Source of the DNA: Myroides sp. 1354
Lineage (GTDB): Bacteria > Bacteroidota > Bacteroidia > Flavobacteriales > Flavobacteriaceae
DNA length: 64,000 nucleotides
Direction of reading: 5' to 3'
NCBI RefSeq assembly: GCF_030324495.1
Contig: NZ_JACAGN010000005.1
Coordinates: 124,001 to 188,000, forward strand
Shown here: positions 35,886-42,981 of the stretch, piece after piece
Layout: each line of letters begins with the position of its first letter
How positions within the stretch are numbered: position 1 is the first letter of the stretch
Position numbers and translations under genes: made by a program
The notes under the pieces: generated by a model
Seen by the model: only the letters and a program-made list of their open reading frames with translations
Databases searched by the model: none
Told to the model about the DNA's origin: nothing

Positions 35886-35926
35886 TTTGTTTGTTTGTTT
35901 GTTTGTTTGTTTGTTTGTTTGTTTGT
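35886..35926 (+). repeat. (TTTG)n microsatellite, about ten copies
   Basis: About ten uninterrupted TTTG units directly after the copy 2 stop. The equivalent place after copy 1 (33765-33775) has only two. It lies between convergent gene ends, so an effect on transcript stability is possible but not shown. Confidence 0.9.
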
Positions 35927-35961
35927 TCAACAAACGACCAGCGACCAACGACCAACAATCA

Positions 35962-36720
35962 TCAAAACTTCTCAATCGCTCCCAATCCAAACAAGGCAAA
36001 ATCGTATTTCACGGGATCAACAGGATCTAATTCACGCAAAGCCGTATCCAATTCCAAAAGCGCTTTGGCGTCGTTTTGGGTGCGTTTTAAAATGCCTAAT
36101 TTACGTGCCATATTACCTGAATGTACATCCAGAGGACAAGATAACTCACTAGGAGATACGCCTTTCCATAAACCAAAATCTACACCAGCATTATCGTTGC
36201 GAACCATCCACCTCAAGTACATATTAATGCGTTTTGCGGCTGAACCTTTCAACGGATCTGAGATGTGTTTTTGGGTACGGGATTGATGTTGAATTTCAAA
36301 AAATAAGGTTTTGAAATTCGAAATACGCGTTTGTAGTGGAAGAGCAGAATCACTGAATACACCTTCCAATCCACCGTGGTTGAGGTAGATATGTTGAAGG
36401 GCTTGAATAAAAGTGGCTAAATCAATACTATTAAATGTACGATGTACAAAACCTTCTAAAGCATCTAGGTGATTTTCGTTGTGATTCATCACAAAATCAT
36501 AAGGAGAATTACCCATTAATTCCATCATTTTATGTGCATTTTTGATAATCATCTTGCGGTTGCCCCAAGCGATGGTAGCGCTTAAAAAACCAGCAATTTC
36601 GATATCTTCTTTTTGCGTATATAAATGGGGAATTTGTACTGGATCATCTACAATAAAAGAGGGATTATTGTATAAGAGTACTTTTTCGTCTAAAAATTCT
36701 TTGAGTTCAGTTTGATTCAT
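35962..36720 (-). CDS. TIGR02757 family protein (intact)
   Basis: A 252-residue cytoplasmic protein of the TIGR02757 family, found mainly in Bacteroidota and of unknown function. Recognised from ELKEFLDEKVLLYNNPSFIVDDPVQIPH at the start, the IAGFLSATIAWGNRKMIIKNA block, SPYDFV, FVHRTFNSIDL, and near the C-terminus KRINMYLRWMVRNDNAGVDFGLWK, SELSCPLDVHSGNMARKLGI and ELDPVDPVKYDFALFGLG. The last blocks recall helix-hairpin-helix DNA glycosylases, an inference only. Its 3' end has been copied twice to the left (remnants A and B). It starts 23 bp after the GDCCVxC gene, so it may be read from the metal operon. Confidence 0.85.
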   Translation of the reverse strand: MNQTELKEFLDEKVLLYNNPSFIVDDPVQIPHLYTQKEDIEIAGFLSATIAWGNRKMIIKNAHKMMELMGNSPYDFVMNHNENHLDALEGFVHRTFNSIDLATFIQALQHIYLNHGGLEGVFSDSALPLQTRISNFKTLFFEIQHQSRTQKHISDPLKGSAAKRINMYLRWMVRNDNAGVDFGLWKGVSPSELSCPLDVHSGNMARKLGILKRTQNDAKALLELDTALRELDPVDPVKYDFALFGLGAIEKF

Positions 36721-36743
36721 AACGCAAAGCTATGAAATTAAAC

Positions 36744-36947
36744 TTAGGAACAACAGGATTTGCTTTGCTGAATAGGAGGACAGGTAACATCACCATAGCT
36801 ACAATACACACAACAGTCACCAGCTAAAGGTTTAAGTAGCGTATGACAGGATTTACATTCATAAAAGAATTGACAAGCCGTTGTAGGCATTTCTTCTTTT
36901 TCTTGATGTTGGCAATGGGGACAAGTGATTGTTGAGAATAGAATCAT
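36744..36947 (-). CDS. GDCCVxC-domain small cysteine-rich protein
   Basis: 67 residues with ten cysteines. It begins with a zinc-ribbon-like CPHC...CKSC pattern (TCPHCQHQEKEEMPTTACQF, YECKSCHTLLKP) and then carries AGDCCVYCSYGDVTCPP, the defining motif of GDCCVxC-domain (seleno)proteins, here in an all-cysteine form, and ends KSCCS. The family is often found beside mercury-transport genes. It starts 2 bp after merTP, as the third gene of the ArsR-controlled unit. It probably binds a soft metal in the cytoplasm. Its exact role is unknown. Confidence 0.85.
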   Translation of the reverse strand: MILFSTITCPHCQHQEKEEMPTTACQFFYECKSCHTLLKPLAGDCCVYCSYGDVTCPPIQQSKSCCS

Positions 36948-36949
36948 AT

Positions 36950-37537
36950 TTATTTTATTTGGGTCTTATAACCAATGGATTGAATTGTTTGTTCTAACTC
37001 CTCTGTGGAGATTTGTGTAGCGTCAAAAGAAATTTTAGCATTTCCGTTGGCATAAGAAACTGTTGTTTGAAGCACACCTTGAAGTTGATTTAATTCATGA
37101 GCTATATGCTGGCTACAAGCTTCACACGTCATCCCTTTAATTTTTAAATCTACAGTTGTGGCAGTATGACTTATCGTTGTGGCTTGATGCTGTGAATTAG
37201 GATAAAACCACATACTATATAAAGGAAACGAAAGCATAAGCCCTGAAAAAAGAGTTAATACGATCAGAGTTGCGGTACTTTTGAAAATAGTGGGTTGTTT
37301 TACGGTCGGGCAATCGCATGCATCTTTAGGTGATCCTTTGAACTTTTGAAACCACGCATAGGCTAATATTAAAACGGTAAAACCAATAAAAAAAGGTCTA
37401 GCAGGTTCTAACCAAGAAAAGGTTGTAGCTAAACTACTAGAACCAACGATTAGCGTTAGTACTGGTGCAATACAACAAGAAGAGGCAGCTAAAGCACCTA
37501 GCACAGCTGCTCCAAATAGTTTAGTTGTTTTTTTCAT
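36950..37537 (-). CDS. merTP: MerTP: mercuric transporter with fused MerP-like domain
   Basis: 195 residues. The MerT part (about 1-120) has three membrane segments with the vicinal cysteine pair ASSCCIAPVL in the first, and a cytoplasmic CDCP cysteine pair (KDACDCPTVKQ) between the second and third. The C-terminal 70 residues are a heavy-metal-associated domain with KGMTCEACSQH, equal to MerP. Fused MerTP proteins carry Hg(II) inward for reduction by MerA; no merA is present in the window. The ATG at 37537 overlaps the arsR end by 17 bp (coupled translation). Another soft metal as substrate cannot be excluded. Confidence 0.88.
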   Translation of the reverse strand: MKKTTKLFGAAVLGALAASSCCIAPVLTLIVGSSSLATTFSWLEPARPFFIGFTVLILAYAWFQKFKGSPKDACDCPTVKQPTIFKSTATLIVLTLFSGLMLSFPLYSMWFYPNSQHQATTISHTATTVDLKIKGMTCEACSQHIAHELNQLQGVLQTTVSYANGNAKISFDATQISTEELEQTIQSIGYKTQIK

Positions 37538-37898
37538 CGACAATGGGTATGAAAAAATGAAAAATAGAAGTCAATAAAGGTAAATGTGCTGCTGTCAAAA
37601 GATAGTAAATCGTTTGTCCTTGTCGCTCTGTGCTTACAAAGTCTCGATCCTTGAGTTTGCGTAAATGCTGTGAAACAGCCGACAATGTCATACCTAAAAT
37701 ATCACTTAAGTCACAAACGCACAACTTGTGTTCGAGGTGTAGAAGGTAAAGAATTTGTAGACGCACGGGATTGCCTATTAAAGATAGGCTTGTAGATAGG
37801 TAATCTACAGTAGGAGCCAATTGAGCCATTAGTTGTTGACTGCGTTCAATTTGCATGTCATCCGCTTGCTCTCGAATACAAGTAGAATTTAATTTCAT
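37521..37898 (-). CDS. ArsR/SmtB-family metalloregulator
   Basis: A 125-residue winged-helix repressor. The region LIGNPVRLQILYLLHLEHKLCVCDLSDILGM holds CVCDL, the metal-sensing motif on the DNA-binding region's first helix as in ArsR/CadC proteins, and MTLSAVSQHLRKLKDRDFV is the recognition helix. An extra N-terminal Cys (NSTCIREQ) might complete the site. I start at the ATG at 37898; the longer frame from a TTG at 37916 would run through the operator. It heads the arsR-merTP-GDCCVxC unit and probably represses it, releasing DNA on binding Hg(II) or a similar ion. Confidence 0.88.
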   Translation of the reverse strand: MKLNSTCIREQADDMQIERSQQLMAQLAPTVDYLSTSLSLIGNPVRLQILYLLHLEHKLCVCDLSDILGMTLSAVSQHLRKLKDRDFVSTERQGQTIYYLLTAAHLPLLTSIFHFFIPIVDEKNN

Positions 37899-37904
37899 TA
37901 TTAA

Positions 37905-37925
37905 GTAATTAAGCAATTGCTAAAG
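37905..37925 (-). promoter_or_regulatory. Candidate ArsR-type operator
   Basis: TTAAGCAATTGCTAAA surrounds a perfect 10-bp palindrome AGCAATTGCT (37912-37921), just upstream of the arsR ATG. ArsR-family repressors commonly bind such AT-rich inverted repeats in their own promoters. Confidence 0.55.
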
Positions 37926-37970
37926 TATAAAATAACATCTATCTTTACAATGTTTTTATTGATTTTAGAA

Positions 37971-38030
37971 ATAAAAATCCTCTTTGTTGTCCTTCGGTTA
38001 GTTCATAGAGTAGGACAAGCAAAGAGGATT
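37971..38030 (-). terminator. Terminator after the di-haem oxidoreductase gene
   Basis: AATCCTCTTTG (37976) pairs with CAAAGAGGATT (38020) and TTGTCC with GGACAA inside it, giving 17 bp with one bulge. The minus strand continues TTTTTAT. It separates the oxidoreductase gene from arsR. Confidence 0.8.
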
Positions 38031-38070
38031 GTGGTCGTAAGGTAAAATAGAAAAATGGAGGTAAATCGTT

Positions 38071-39456
38071 TTATAGCGAGTTTAAAAACGCCAAGAGATC
38101 CTCTCTTTCCTTTTTTGATAGTTGTTTGAATTTATCTTTAGCGCGCTGTGCTTCACCACCGTGCCATAAGATAGCCTCGGTGAGGTTTGCTGCGCGTCCA
38201 TCGTGTAAAAACTGCGTATGTCCGTTGACTAAGTATTGAAAGCCAATGCCCCAAAGTGGTCGTGTTTTCCATTCTCGGCCGTTGGCCATAAAATCAGGTC
38301 GACCATCGGCTAAACCTTCACCCATATCGTGTAATAGCATATCCGTGTAGGGATAGAATGTCTGATGGGCAAGAGCTTTAATTGAACTAGGACCTGTTTT
38401 TTGTTTAGGTTTATGGCATTTGGCACAGTCTATTTCTTCAAAAATACGCGCACCATTTCGCACATTTTGATTCTCGTGAAAACGTGAAGCTGGAACAGCT
38501 AAAGTTTGCGTATAAAAGGTTACTGCATCTACAGTAGAGTTCGGTATTTCAAGTCCAGCATTCAATCCATCATCTCCATTGCTTTGTCCATAGCCTGTTT
38601 CATAGGGGAAAACATAATTTGTAATTCCCATATCATTGTTGAAAGCCGCTGCACATTGTTCCAAAAGAGAGGCAGTATTAGCCTTCCATCCGAAACGTCC
38701 CAATTTGGTTTGTTTGGAGATTACATCATAGACGTAGTTTGCTTTACCGTAAATTCCATCTTGATTGGCATCATTTGCATCGATATCTGCTAAAATATCC
38801 GCTTCGGGAATCGCTTCCAATAAACCTAAACCAAATACGGGAGAACCAATTCGCGGAGATATGAGTATGTTAGCAGGAATGGGAATATACGATTCGACTA
38901 AGCTGTAATGAGGTTTGCGTAGCGTTACTTTCGTTCCATCTGCCAATTCTTCTACAATAGTGGAATAGGTAACCTGAAACTGAGCCTCGGGTTCAACGCC
39001 AAATACCGCTTGATTTTGTATTTGCAACCCAAAACCAGGTACAGGAACGGGACCGCCATTTTCTGCTATACCCGGTAAACTTACCCGCATAAAAAAACCG
39101 CTTCTTGCATTGATATTCGTAGGGAAGGGGGCTCTACCATCTTTGGGATGACAAGAAATACAAGAGGAGTTGTTGAAGATGGGACCTAAACCGCCGTTGA
39201 CCTTATTTGGCGGGGTAACATAAACCGATTCAAAAATTAAGTCTCCAGTGAGATGTAAGGCTAAATCAGCAGCAGATAAATTAGGAGCTGGTGTACCATA
39301 CGCATTGCTTGTATTAATAAATACCGTTGTTTCTCCACCTGCTAATTGACGATCGAGTAAAGAAGGGAGTTCTTTGTAATCAGAGGAATCATCACTAGAA
39401 CAAGAAAGAAGGAATGAAGAAAGAAGAAAAAAGGAAAAAAAGGCAAAGTATTTCAT
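38071..39456 (-). CDS. Di-haem oxidoreductase-family lipoprotein (COG3488-type)
   Basis: 461 residues. Lipoprotein signal with LLSCSSDD (Cys19). Two c-type haem sites: CISCHPKDGRAPF (Cys99, Cys102, His103) and DCAKCHKPKQKTGP (about 345). The sequence fits the di-haem oxidoreductase (DHOR, COG3488, often called thiol oxidoreductase) family, including LLHDMGEGLADGRPDF and RPLWGIGFQYLVNGHTQFLHDGRA near the end. Covalent haem means it works in the periplasm. DHOR genes often sit beside imelysin genes and iron-uptake functions, as here, so an iron-redox role is likely but unproven. It is the third gene of the leftward porin-imelysin-DHOR unit. Confidence 0.85.
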   Translation of the reverse strand: MKYFAFFSFFLLSSFLLSCSSDDSSDYKELPSLLDRQLAGGETTVFINTSNAYGTPAPNLSAADLALHLTGDLIFESVYVTPPNKVNGGLGPIFNNSSCISCHPKDGRAPFPTNINARSGFFMRVSLPGIAENGGPVPVPGFGLQIQNQAVFGVEPEAQFQVTYSTIVEELADGTKVTLRKPHYSLVESYIPIPANILISPRIGSPVFGLGLLEAIPEADILADIDANDANQDGIYGKANYVYDVISKQTKLGRFGWKANTASLLEQCAAAFNNDMGITNYVFPYETGYGQSNGDDGLNAGLEIPNSTVDAVTFYTQTLAVPASRFHENQNVRNGARIFEEIDCAKCHKPKQKTGPSSIKALAHQTFYPYTDMLLHDMGEGLADGRPDFMANGREWKTRPLWGIGFQYLVNGHTQFLHDGRAANLTEAILWHGGEAQRAKDKFKQLSKKEREDLLAFLNSL

Positions 39457-39485
39457 TGTGATAAAAAATCGAATAGATTGAATAA

Positions 39486-39517
39486 AAAAGAATACACAAA
39501 TCCTTGTGTATTCTTTT
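39486..39517 (-). terminator. Hairpin between imelysin and di-haem oxidoreductase genes
   Basis: AAAGAATACACAA pairs with TTGTGTATTCTTT around a 4-nt loop, in the 84-bp gap. It could partly terminate transcription and lower DHOR expression relative to imelysin. Confidence 0.65.
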
Positions 39518-39540
39518 ATAGGATGAACGATTTAAAAGCC

Positions 39541-40614
39541 TTATAGACTATTGATAAACGGTTTTAACTTAGACTCTAATAGAGTAGATAAATCGTTGAC
39601 AATATTCTGCGCTTTAATTACTTCAGGTCTATGACTGTGAATAGCCTCAGTGAAGGTACCTGGAATTTCCTCAATCGCTTTGATTGCTGCTGTAATAGCG
39701 GTTTTGATTTCCGTATCTAAAGCCTTGTTTTCTTTGCTTACAATTTCAGATAATCCTTTTACAGACTTATTGTATTGACCTAAATAGATGTTTTCAATAC
39801 TTCTCATATTATCTGCAAAATCGCGTTTTGAGTTATTGCTAAAACGAGATTCTTCTTTTTCAGGGTAAGGTGTACTACCTTCAGAATTTAATGGATCTTC
39901 GATTTTTCCTGTTCCCACTTCATCCGCAATGGTAATTAATCCATCGACAATTTCTTCTAATGCCGCTGCTTTTGAAGGATATTTTGTAGAGTTCATCCCA
40001 GCTGTATTGAATACGGCTGCATAATTTCCACCATCAACCTTCCATTGATCATACAACAATTGTGTATTTTGTTGTAAATCTTCCGTTGCTGCTTTTAAAT
40101 ATTCTTTCTGTCTAGCTGTGATATCTGCTGCTTTTTTCGAACCAGTTTCTCCCCATAATAGAAATTCAATCAAGTGAAAACCGCGAGCTTCATTGTTCGA
40201 GCTAATCAAAGAAGCGGTAATGGCTTGGTTGCTTTTCAATATATTATTCATCGCTTCAACGTCTACGGGCCAAGTATCCATAGCAGGGTCAATCCCTTCT
40301 GTATCCACAGGTCCATATAAAAAACCTTCAGATTGTTCCCATGGTTTTCTCGTTTCAATCCACGCTTGTTTGGCTAATTCTAAGTTAGCATCTGTTGCAT
40401 TTGAAGCAAAATTATTAATTGCTTTTTTCAATGCATTGGCCTTGTCGTTTAAATCGCGATAGGTTTCTGTTACCACACTCGACGTTAGGTCTGAAATTAC
40501 AGTTGCGTAGAAATCATCCTTGTTTGTGTCTGTGGAAGAGTCGTCATTGTTACTACAATTCACCATCATGAAAGAGGTAGCCACCAATCCTAAAGTTAAA
40601 AATTTGTTTCTCAT
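39541..40614 (-). CDS. Imelysin-family (IrpA/EfeO-like) lipoprotein
   Basis: 357 residues. Lipoprotein signal with MMVNCSNND (Cys20). The imelysin/ICMP domain (about 35-350) has the hallmark G-x-H-x-x-E motif in ARGFHLIEFLLWG, the earlier RKPWEQSEGFLYGPVDTEG block, and DPAMDTWPVD. Imelysin-like proteins are periplasmic or outer-membrane iron-regulated proteins (IrpA in cyanobacteria, EfeO in enterics) thought to bind iron. It starts 26 bp after the porin stop and precedes the DHOR gene. The trio is a common Bacteroidota arrangement as I know it. Confidence 0.88.
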   Translation of the reverse strand: MRNKFLTLGLVATSFMMVNCSNNDDSSTDTNKDDFYATVISDLTSSVVTETYRDLNDKANALKKAINNFASNATDANLELAKQAWIETRKPWEQSEGFLYGPVDTEGIDPAMDTWPVDVEAMNNILKSNQAITASLISSNNEARGFHLIEFLLWGETGSKKAADITARQKEYLKAATEDLQQNTQLLYDQWKVDGGNYAAVFNTAGMNSTKYPSKAAALEEIVDGLITIADEVGTGKIEDPLNSEGSTPYPEKEESRFSNNSKRDFADNMRSIENIYLGQYNKSVKGLSEIVSKENKALDTEIKTAITAAIKAIEEIPGTFTEAIHSHRPEVIKAQNIVNDLSTLLESKLKPFINSL

Positions 40615-40640
40615 TATTTTATACTATTTATTTTATGTGA

Positions 40641-41975
40641 TTAAAATGTAAATCCTATTCCTACAGAGAAAGTATTCTCTTTTTGTTTGTTTCCTGTATT
40701 TAAAGAAGTGACTGGATCGAAGTGATCTGAGCCTAAACGTCTGGTTGAATAATGTGCTTTGAATACAATTTGAGGATGTACCAACCAATTGATACCACTG
40801 GTCCAAACACTTCGTTCCCAACGCGGTTTGCGCACTACAGCCCCTTCCGTTTCATGCATGGTATCGTAGTATTCATAACGCACAAAAGGATAGAGTTTTT
40901 GAGACGTTGTTTTGTTGAAAAAATGCAAAACTTCATATCCCACATCTCCAGAAAAACCGATCATGCTCTTTCCAACAGGTGTGCGTTTTACCCCTAGATT
41001 GTTGGAGAGATTCGCATTTTTACGGCTGACAATGTTAGAGTTTTCTACATTTCCGTATAGGAATACAGAGCTAAATTTTAGGTATCGCTCATCATAGCTA
41101 ACATGAGCTTCGAAAAGAGTCACATAAGCCGATACGTCCATGTCTCTTTTCGGTCTATTGGCCGCTGCATCATTGATATAAGCTGAAATCCCAGCAAATG
41201 TATTTTTGTTTGTTCCAAATTTGTAATCCAATCGAGCAGAATAAGCGAGGCTATTGCCAACGGCCATTTCAAATCGCGTTTGATGCCCTCTTTTTATCCA
41301 ATTTCTCGAACTAAATCCAGTCGCATCTAACCCATTGGTAATGGAAAACTCATAGCTAAATCGGTTTTTGAGAAAACTACCATACAATTGGATTCCGTTT
41401 TCGTACCATCCCAAGGGAAGCATTTCATTTTCCATTTCTTGTCGATGGGTTGTGAAATACTGTGTAGGACGATCGAGATTTTGTGCCAAACTCAAATGTA
41501 ATTTCATGCGTCCAACACGGACATTGAAGTAGGGGCGAAGTTTAAAATCCAAGTGGATCTGCTCTAATTTTACTTCTCCTCCAGATTCGATTTCTTTCTC
41601 ATATTCACCGAATTCTTCCTGTGTATCTAGCTCTATCGTTGAACCTGTACCTCCGTGCTCGAATTCAATTTCGGTTTTTAAGCTGATCCAATCATTAAAG
41701 CGATAACCTAGATATAAATTCAATCGCTCCGCGTCAAATTTGTTTTTGATGTTGGGATCTGTATCATAGCGACCGTAGTTGTAGTAATTGACAGCGCCAT
41801 AACCATGTAGCGTAAAATTGCTAAGTGGAATTAGTTTTTTCTTATCCTCTTTGAGCTCTTCAATAATTTCTTTTTTGAGCTCTTCTTTGAGTTGTTGTAA
41901 TGGAATAGCGTCTTTGTCTTGGGCGTGCAACATCAAGCACGGAAGGGCAAAACAAACCAGTAATTTTGTTTTCAT
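40641..41975 (-). CDS. Outer-membrane porin (OprP/OprO-like) with N-terminal coiled coil
   Basis: 444 residues. Signal peptide (MKTKLLVCFALPCLMLHAQ), a short Lys/Glu coiled coil (LQQLKEELKKEIIEELKEDKKK), then a beta-barrel of alternating aromatic strands ending in a C-terminal Phe (FSVGIGFTF), typical of Bam-assembled proteins. It resembles phosphate-selective porin-like proteins: FTLHGYGAVNYYNYGRYDTD, GYRFNDWISLKTEIEFEH, VRVGRMKLHLSLAQNLDRPTQYF. It heads the porin-imelysin-DHOR unit and is therefore more likely involved in metal handling than in phosphate uptake. The promoter block is listed separately. Confidence 0.82.
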   Translation of the reverse strand: MKTKLLVCFALPCLMLHAQDKDAIPLQQLKEELKKEIIEELKEDKKKLIPLSNFTLHGYGAVNYYNYGRYDTDPNIKNKFDAERLNLYLGYRFNDWISLKTEIEFEHGGTGSTIELDTQEEFGEYEKEIESGGEVKLEQIHLDFKLRPYFNVRVGRMKLHLSLAQNLDRPTQYFTTHRQEMENEMLPLGWYENGIQLYGSFLKNRFSYEFSITNGLDATGFSSRNWIKRGHQTRFEMAVGNSLAYSARLDYKFGTNKNTFAGISAYINDAAANRPKRDMDVSAYVTLFEAHVSYDERYLKFSSVFLYGNVENSNIVSRKNANLSNNLGVKRTPVGKSMIGFSGDVGYEVLHFFNKTTSQKLYPFVRYEYYDTMHETEGAVVRKPRWERSVWTSGINWLVHPQIVFKAHYSTRRLGSDHFDPVTSLNTGNKQKENTFSVGIGFTF

Positions 41976-42014
41976 AAAACGATGATGAGGTGAATAAATC
42001 CAGTGAATTTTGTT

Positions 42015-42050
42015 GCAAATATATATTTATTTAGATTTATTAAAAATAAA
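42015..42050 (-). promoter_or_regulatory. Promoter and Fur-like operator of the porin-imelysin-DHOR unit
   Basis: Read leftward: a 25-bp imperfect palindrome (42026-42050) with arms TTTATTTTT and TCTAAATAAA, immediately followed by TATATTTG, the -7 element (42016-42023). The 21 bp from TCTAAATAAA to the C after TATATTTG are identical to the block at 42319-42339 on the other strand. The porin ATG is about 40 bp downstream. Confidence 0.65.
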
Positions 42051-42309
42051 ATATAAGATTATTTTAACTTTGCTTTGAATTCATTTAAGAAAGTGTAATT
42101 ATAATTTGATAGGTTATTTTGTTTATTGTTGATTATTTGTTCATTTAATTAAGAAATAATTTTAGTATCTGTAAAAAATACTAAAATTGAATTTAGGATT
42201 GATTGTAATTTTAAGCTAAATAAGACTTTTATTAAACGAAAAAACAAACTCAAAAGAGAGGAAAAGTGTTGAAAAATATATTTTTTGAATAAAATCATAT
42301 TTATTTGTT

Positions 42310-42339
42310 TTTATTTGGTCTAAATAAATATATATTTGC
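42310..42339 (+). promoter_or_regulatory. Promoter and Fur-like operator of the thioredoxin-ApbE-DUF4266-DUF3570 unit
   Basis: TTTATTT and AAATAAA frame GGTCT as a 19-bp palindrome (42310-42328), followed by the -7 element TATATTTG (42331-42338). A TTTG at 42304 could be the -33 element, though the spacing of 23 bp is a little long. The operator would overlap the spacer, a classic repression site. Confidence 0.65.
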
Positions 42340-42384
42340 CCCAGAAATTAATATATCATTTACTTTGTGTTAGCTTATAATTAA

Positions 42385-42520
42385 CAGTTGGGAGTGGTGG
42401 ATTTGAGTTTGTGCTTCACAGTAAATCGAGAAGGATTTACTTGTTGAATTGTAAAGAAGCTTGACTCGCTCTAAGCGATAACCCTAGTAAGGGACGGATA
42501 AGTAGATTGTAAACCCCAAA
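42385..42520 (+). ncRNA. Candidate structured 5' leader of the thioredoxin-ApbE unit
   Basis: The transcript from the -7 element at 42331 would have a leader of about 180 nt. It can form an outer closing stem TTGGG (42388) with CCCAA (42515), a 7-bp hairpin AGTAAAT/ATTTACT (42420-42441, loop CGAGAAGG), TCGCT/AGCGA (42466-42478) and CCCT/AGGG (42482-42493). Several helices within a closing stem suggest a regulatory RNA. I do not recognise a known riboswitch class. No terminator lies inside it. Confidence 0.4.
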
Positions 42521-42525
42521 TAAAT

Positions 42526-42939
42526 ATGAAAACGTTTTATGTACTTTGTGCATTGATGCTAGCCAATCTGTCTATGGCCCAAACATTCAATGAAGCCTTA
42601 AAAAAAGCATCACATACAGATAAACCTATCCTTTTGGTTTTTGCTGGATCGGATTGGTGTGCCCCTTGTATTAAGTTAGACAAGGAAGTTTTTCAAACGG
42701 AAGAATTTGAAAAAGAACAAGCCAAATGGGTGCTGTACAAGGCCGATTTTTTAAAGAAATCGAAATTAACTGCATCAGTCAAGAAAGAAAATGGACAATT
42801 AGCAGATCAATATAACCCAGAGGGATATTTTCCACTTGTGGTTGTGTTGAATTCCAAAGGAAAAGTTCTCGGAAAGTTGGGGTATTCGAAAGATACACCT
42901 GCTGATTATATCAAAAAACTACGCGCCTTTATTCAGTAA
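42526..42939 (+). CDS. Periplasmic thioredoxin-family protein
   Basis: 137 residues with a signal peptide (MKTFYVLCALMLANLSMAQ) and a thioredoxin fold with the redox pair WCAPC in FAGSDWCAPCIKLDKEVF. The cis-Pro is in GYFPLVVVLNSKGKVLGKLGY. It resembles the short DUF255/thioredoxin_7-like proteins rather than TlpA. As the first gene of a conserved-looking set with ApbE, DUF4266 and DUF3570 proteins, it may reduce disulfides in, or help mature, a partner in the periplasm. The next gene follows within 43 bp. Confidence 0.88.
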   Translation: MKTFYVLCALMLANLSMAQTFNEALKKASHTDKPILLVFAGSDWCAPCIKLDKEVFQTEEFEKEQAKWVLYKADFLKKSKLTASVKKENGQLADQYNPEGYFPLVVVLNSKGKVLGKLGYSKDTPADYIKKLRAFIQ

Positions 42940-42981
42940 CACAAGGCTTTGATTAGCTGTTTTTTCTTTATTTACCTTAGG

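Larger units (their letters stand above)
41976..42525. other. Divergent regulatory region, no gene
   Basis: 550 bp, very AT-rich. Each end carries a promoter/operator block, given separately. Between them (42060-42300) I see no gene or repeat, only A/T-rich DNA. The right third is a structured leader. Confidence 0.7.

Noticed and set aside
35891..36286. Rightward frames beginning MFVCLFVCLFVC
   Set aside because: They translate the TTTG microsatellite and the antisense of the TIGR02757 gene.
42396..42449. Possible 17-codon leader peptide (GTG GTG GAT... ending TGT TGA) in the 42.4 kb leader
   Set aside because: Starts with GTG, no support for translation, and the same bases form the AGTAAAT/ATTTACT hairpin; an RNA structure explains them better.
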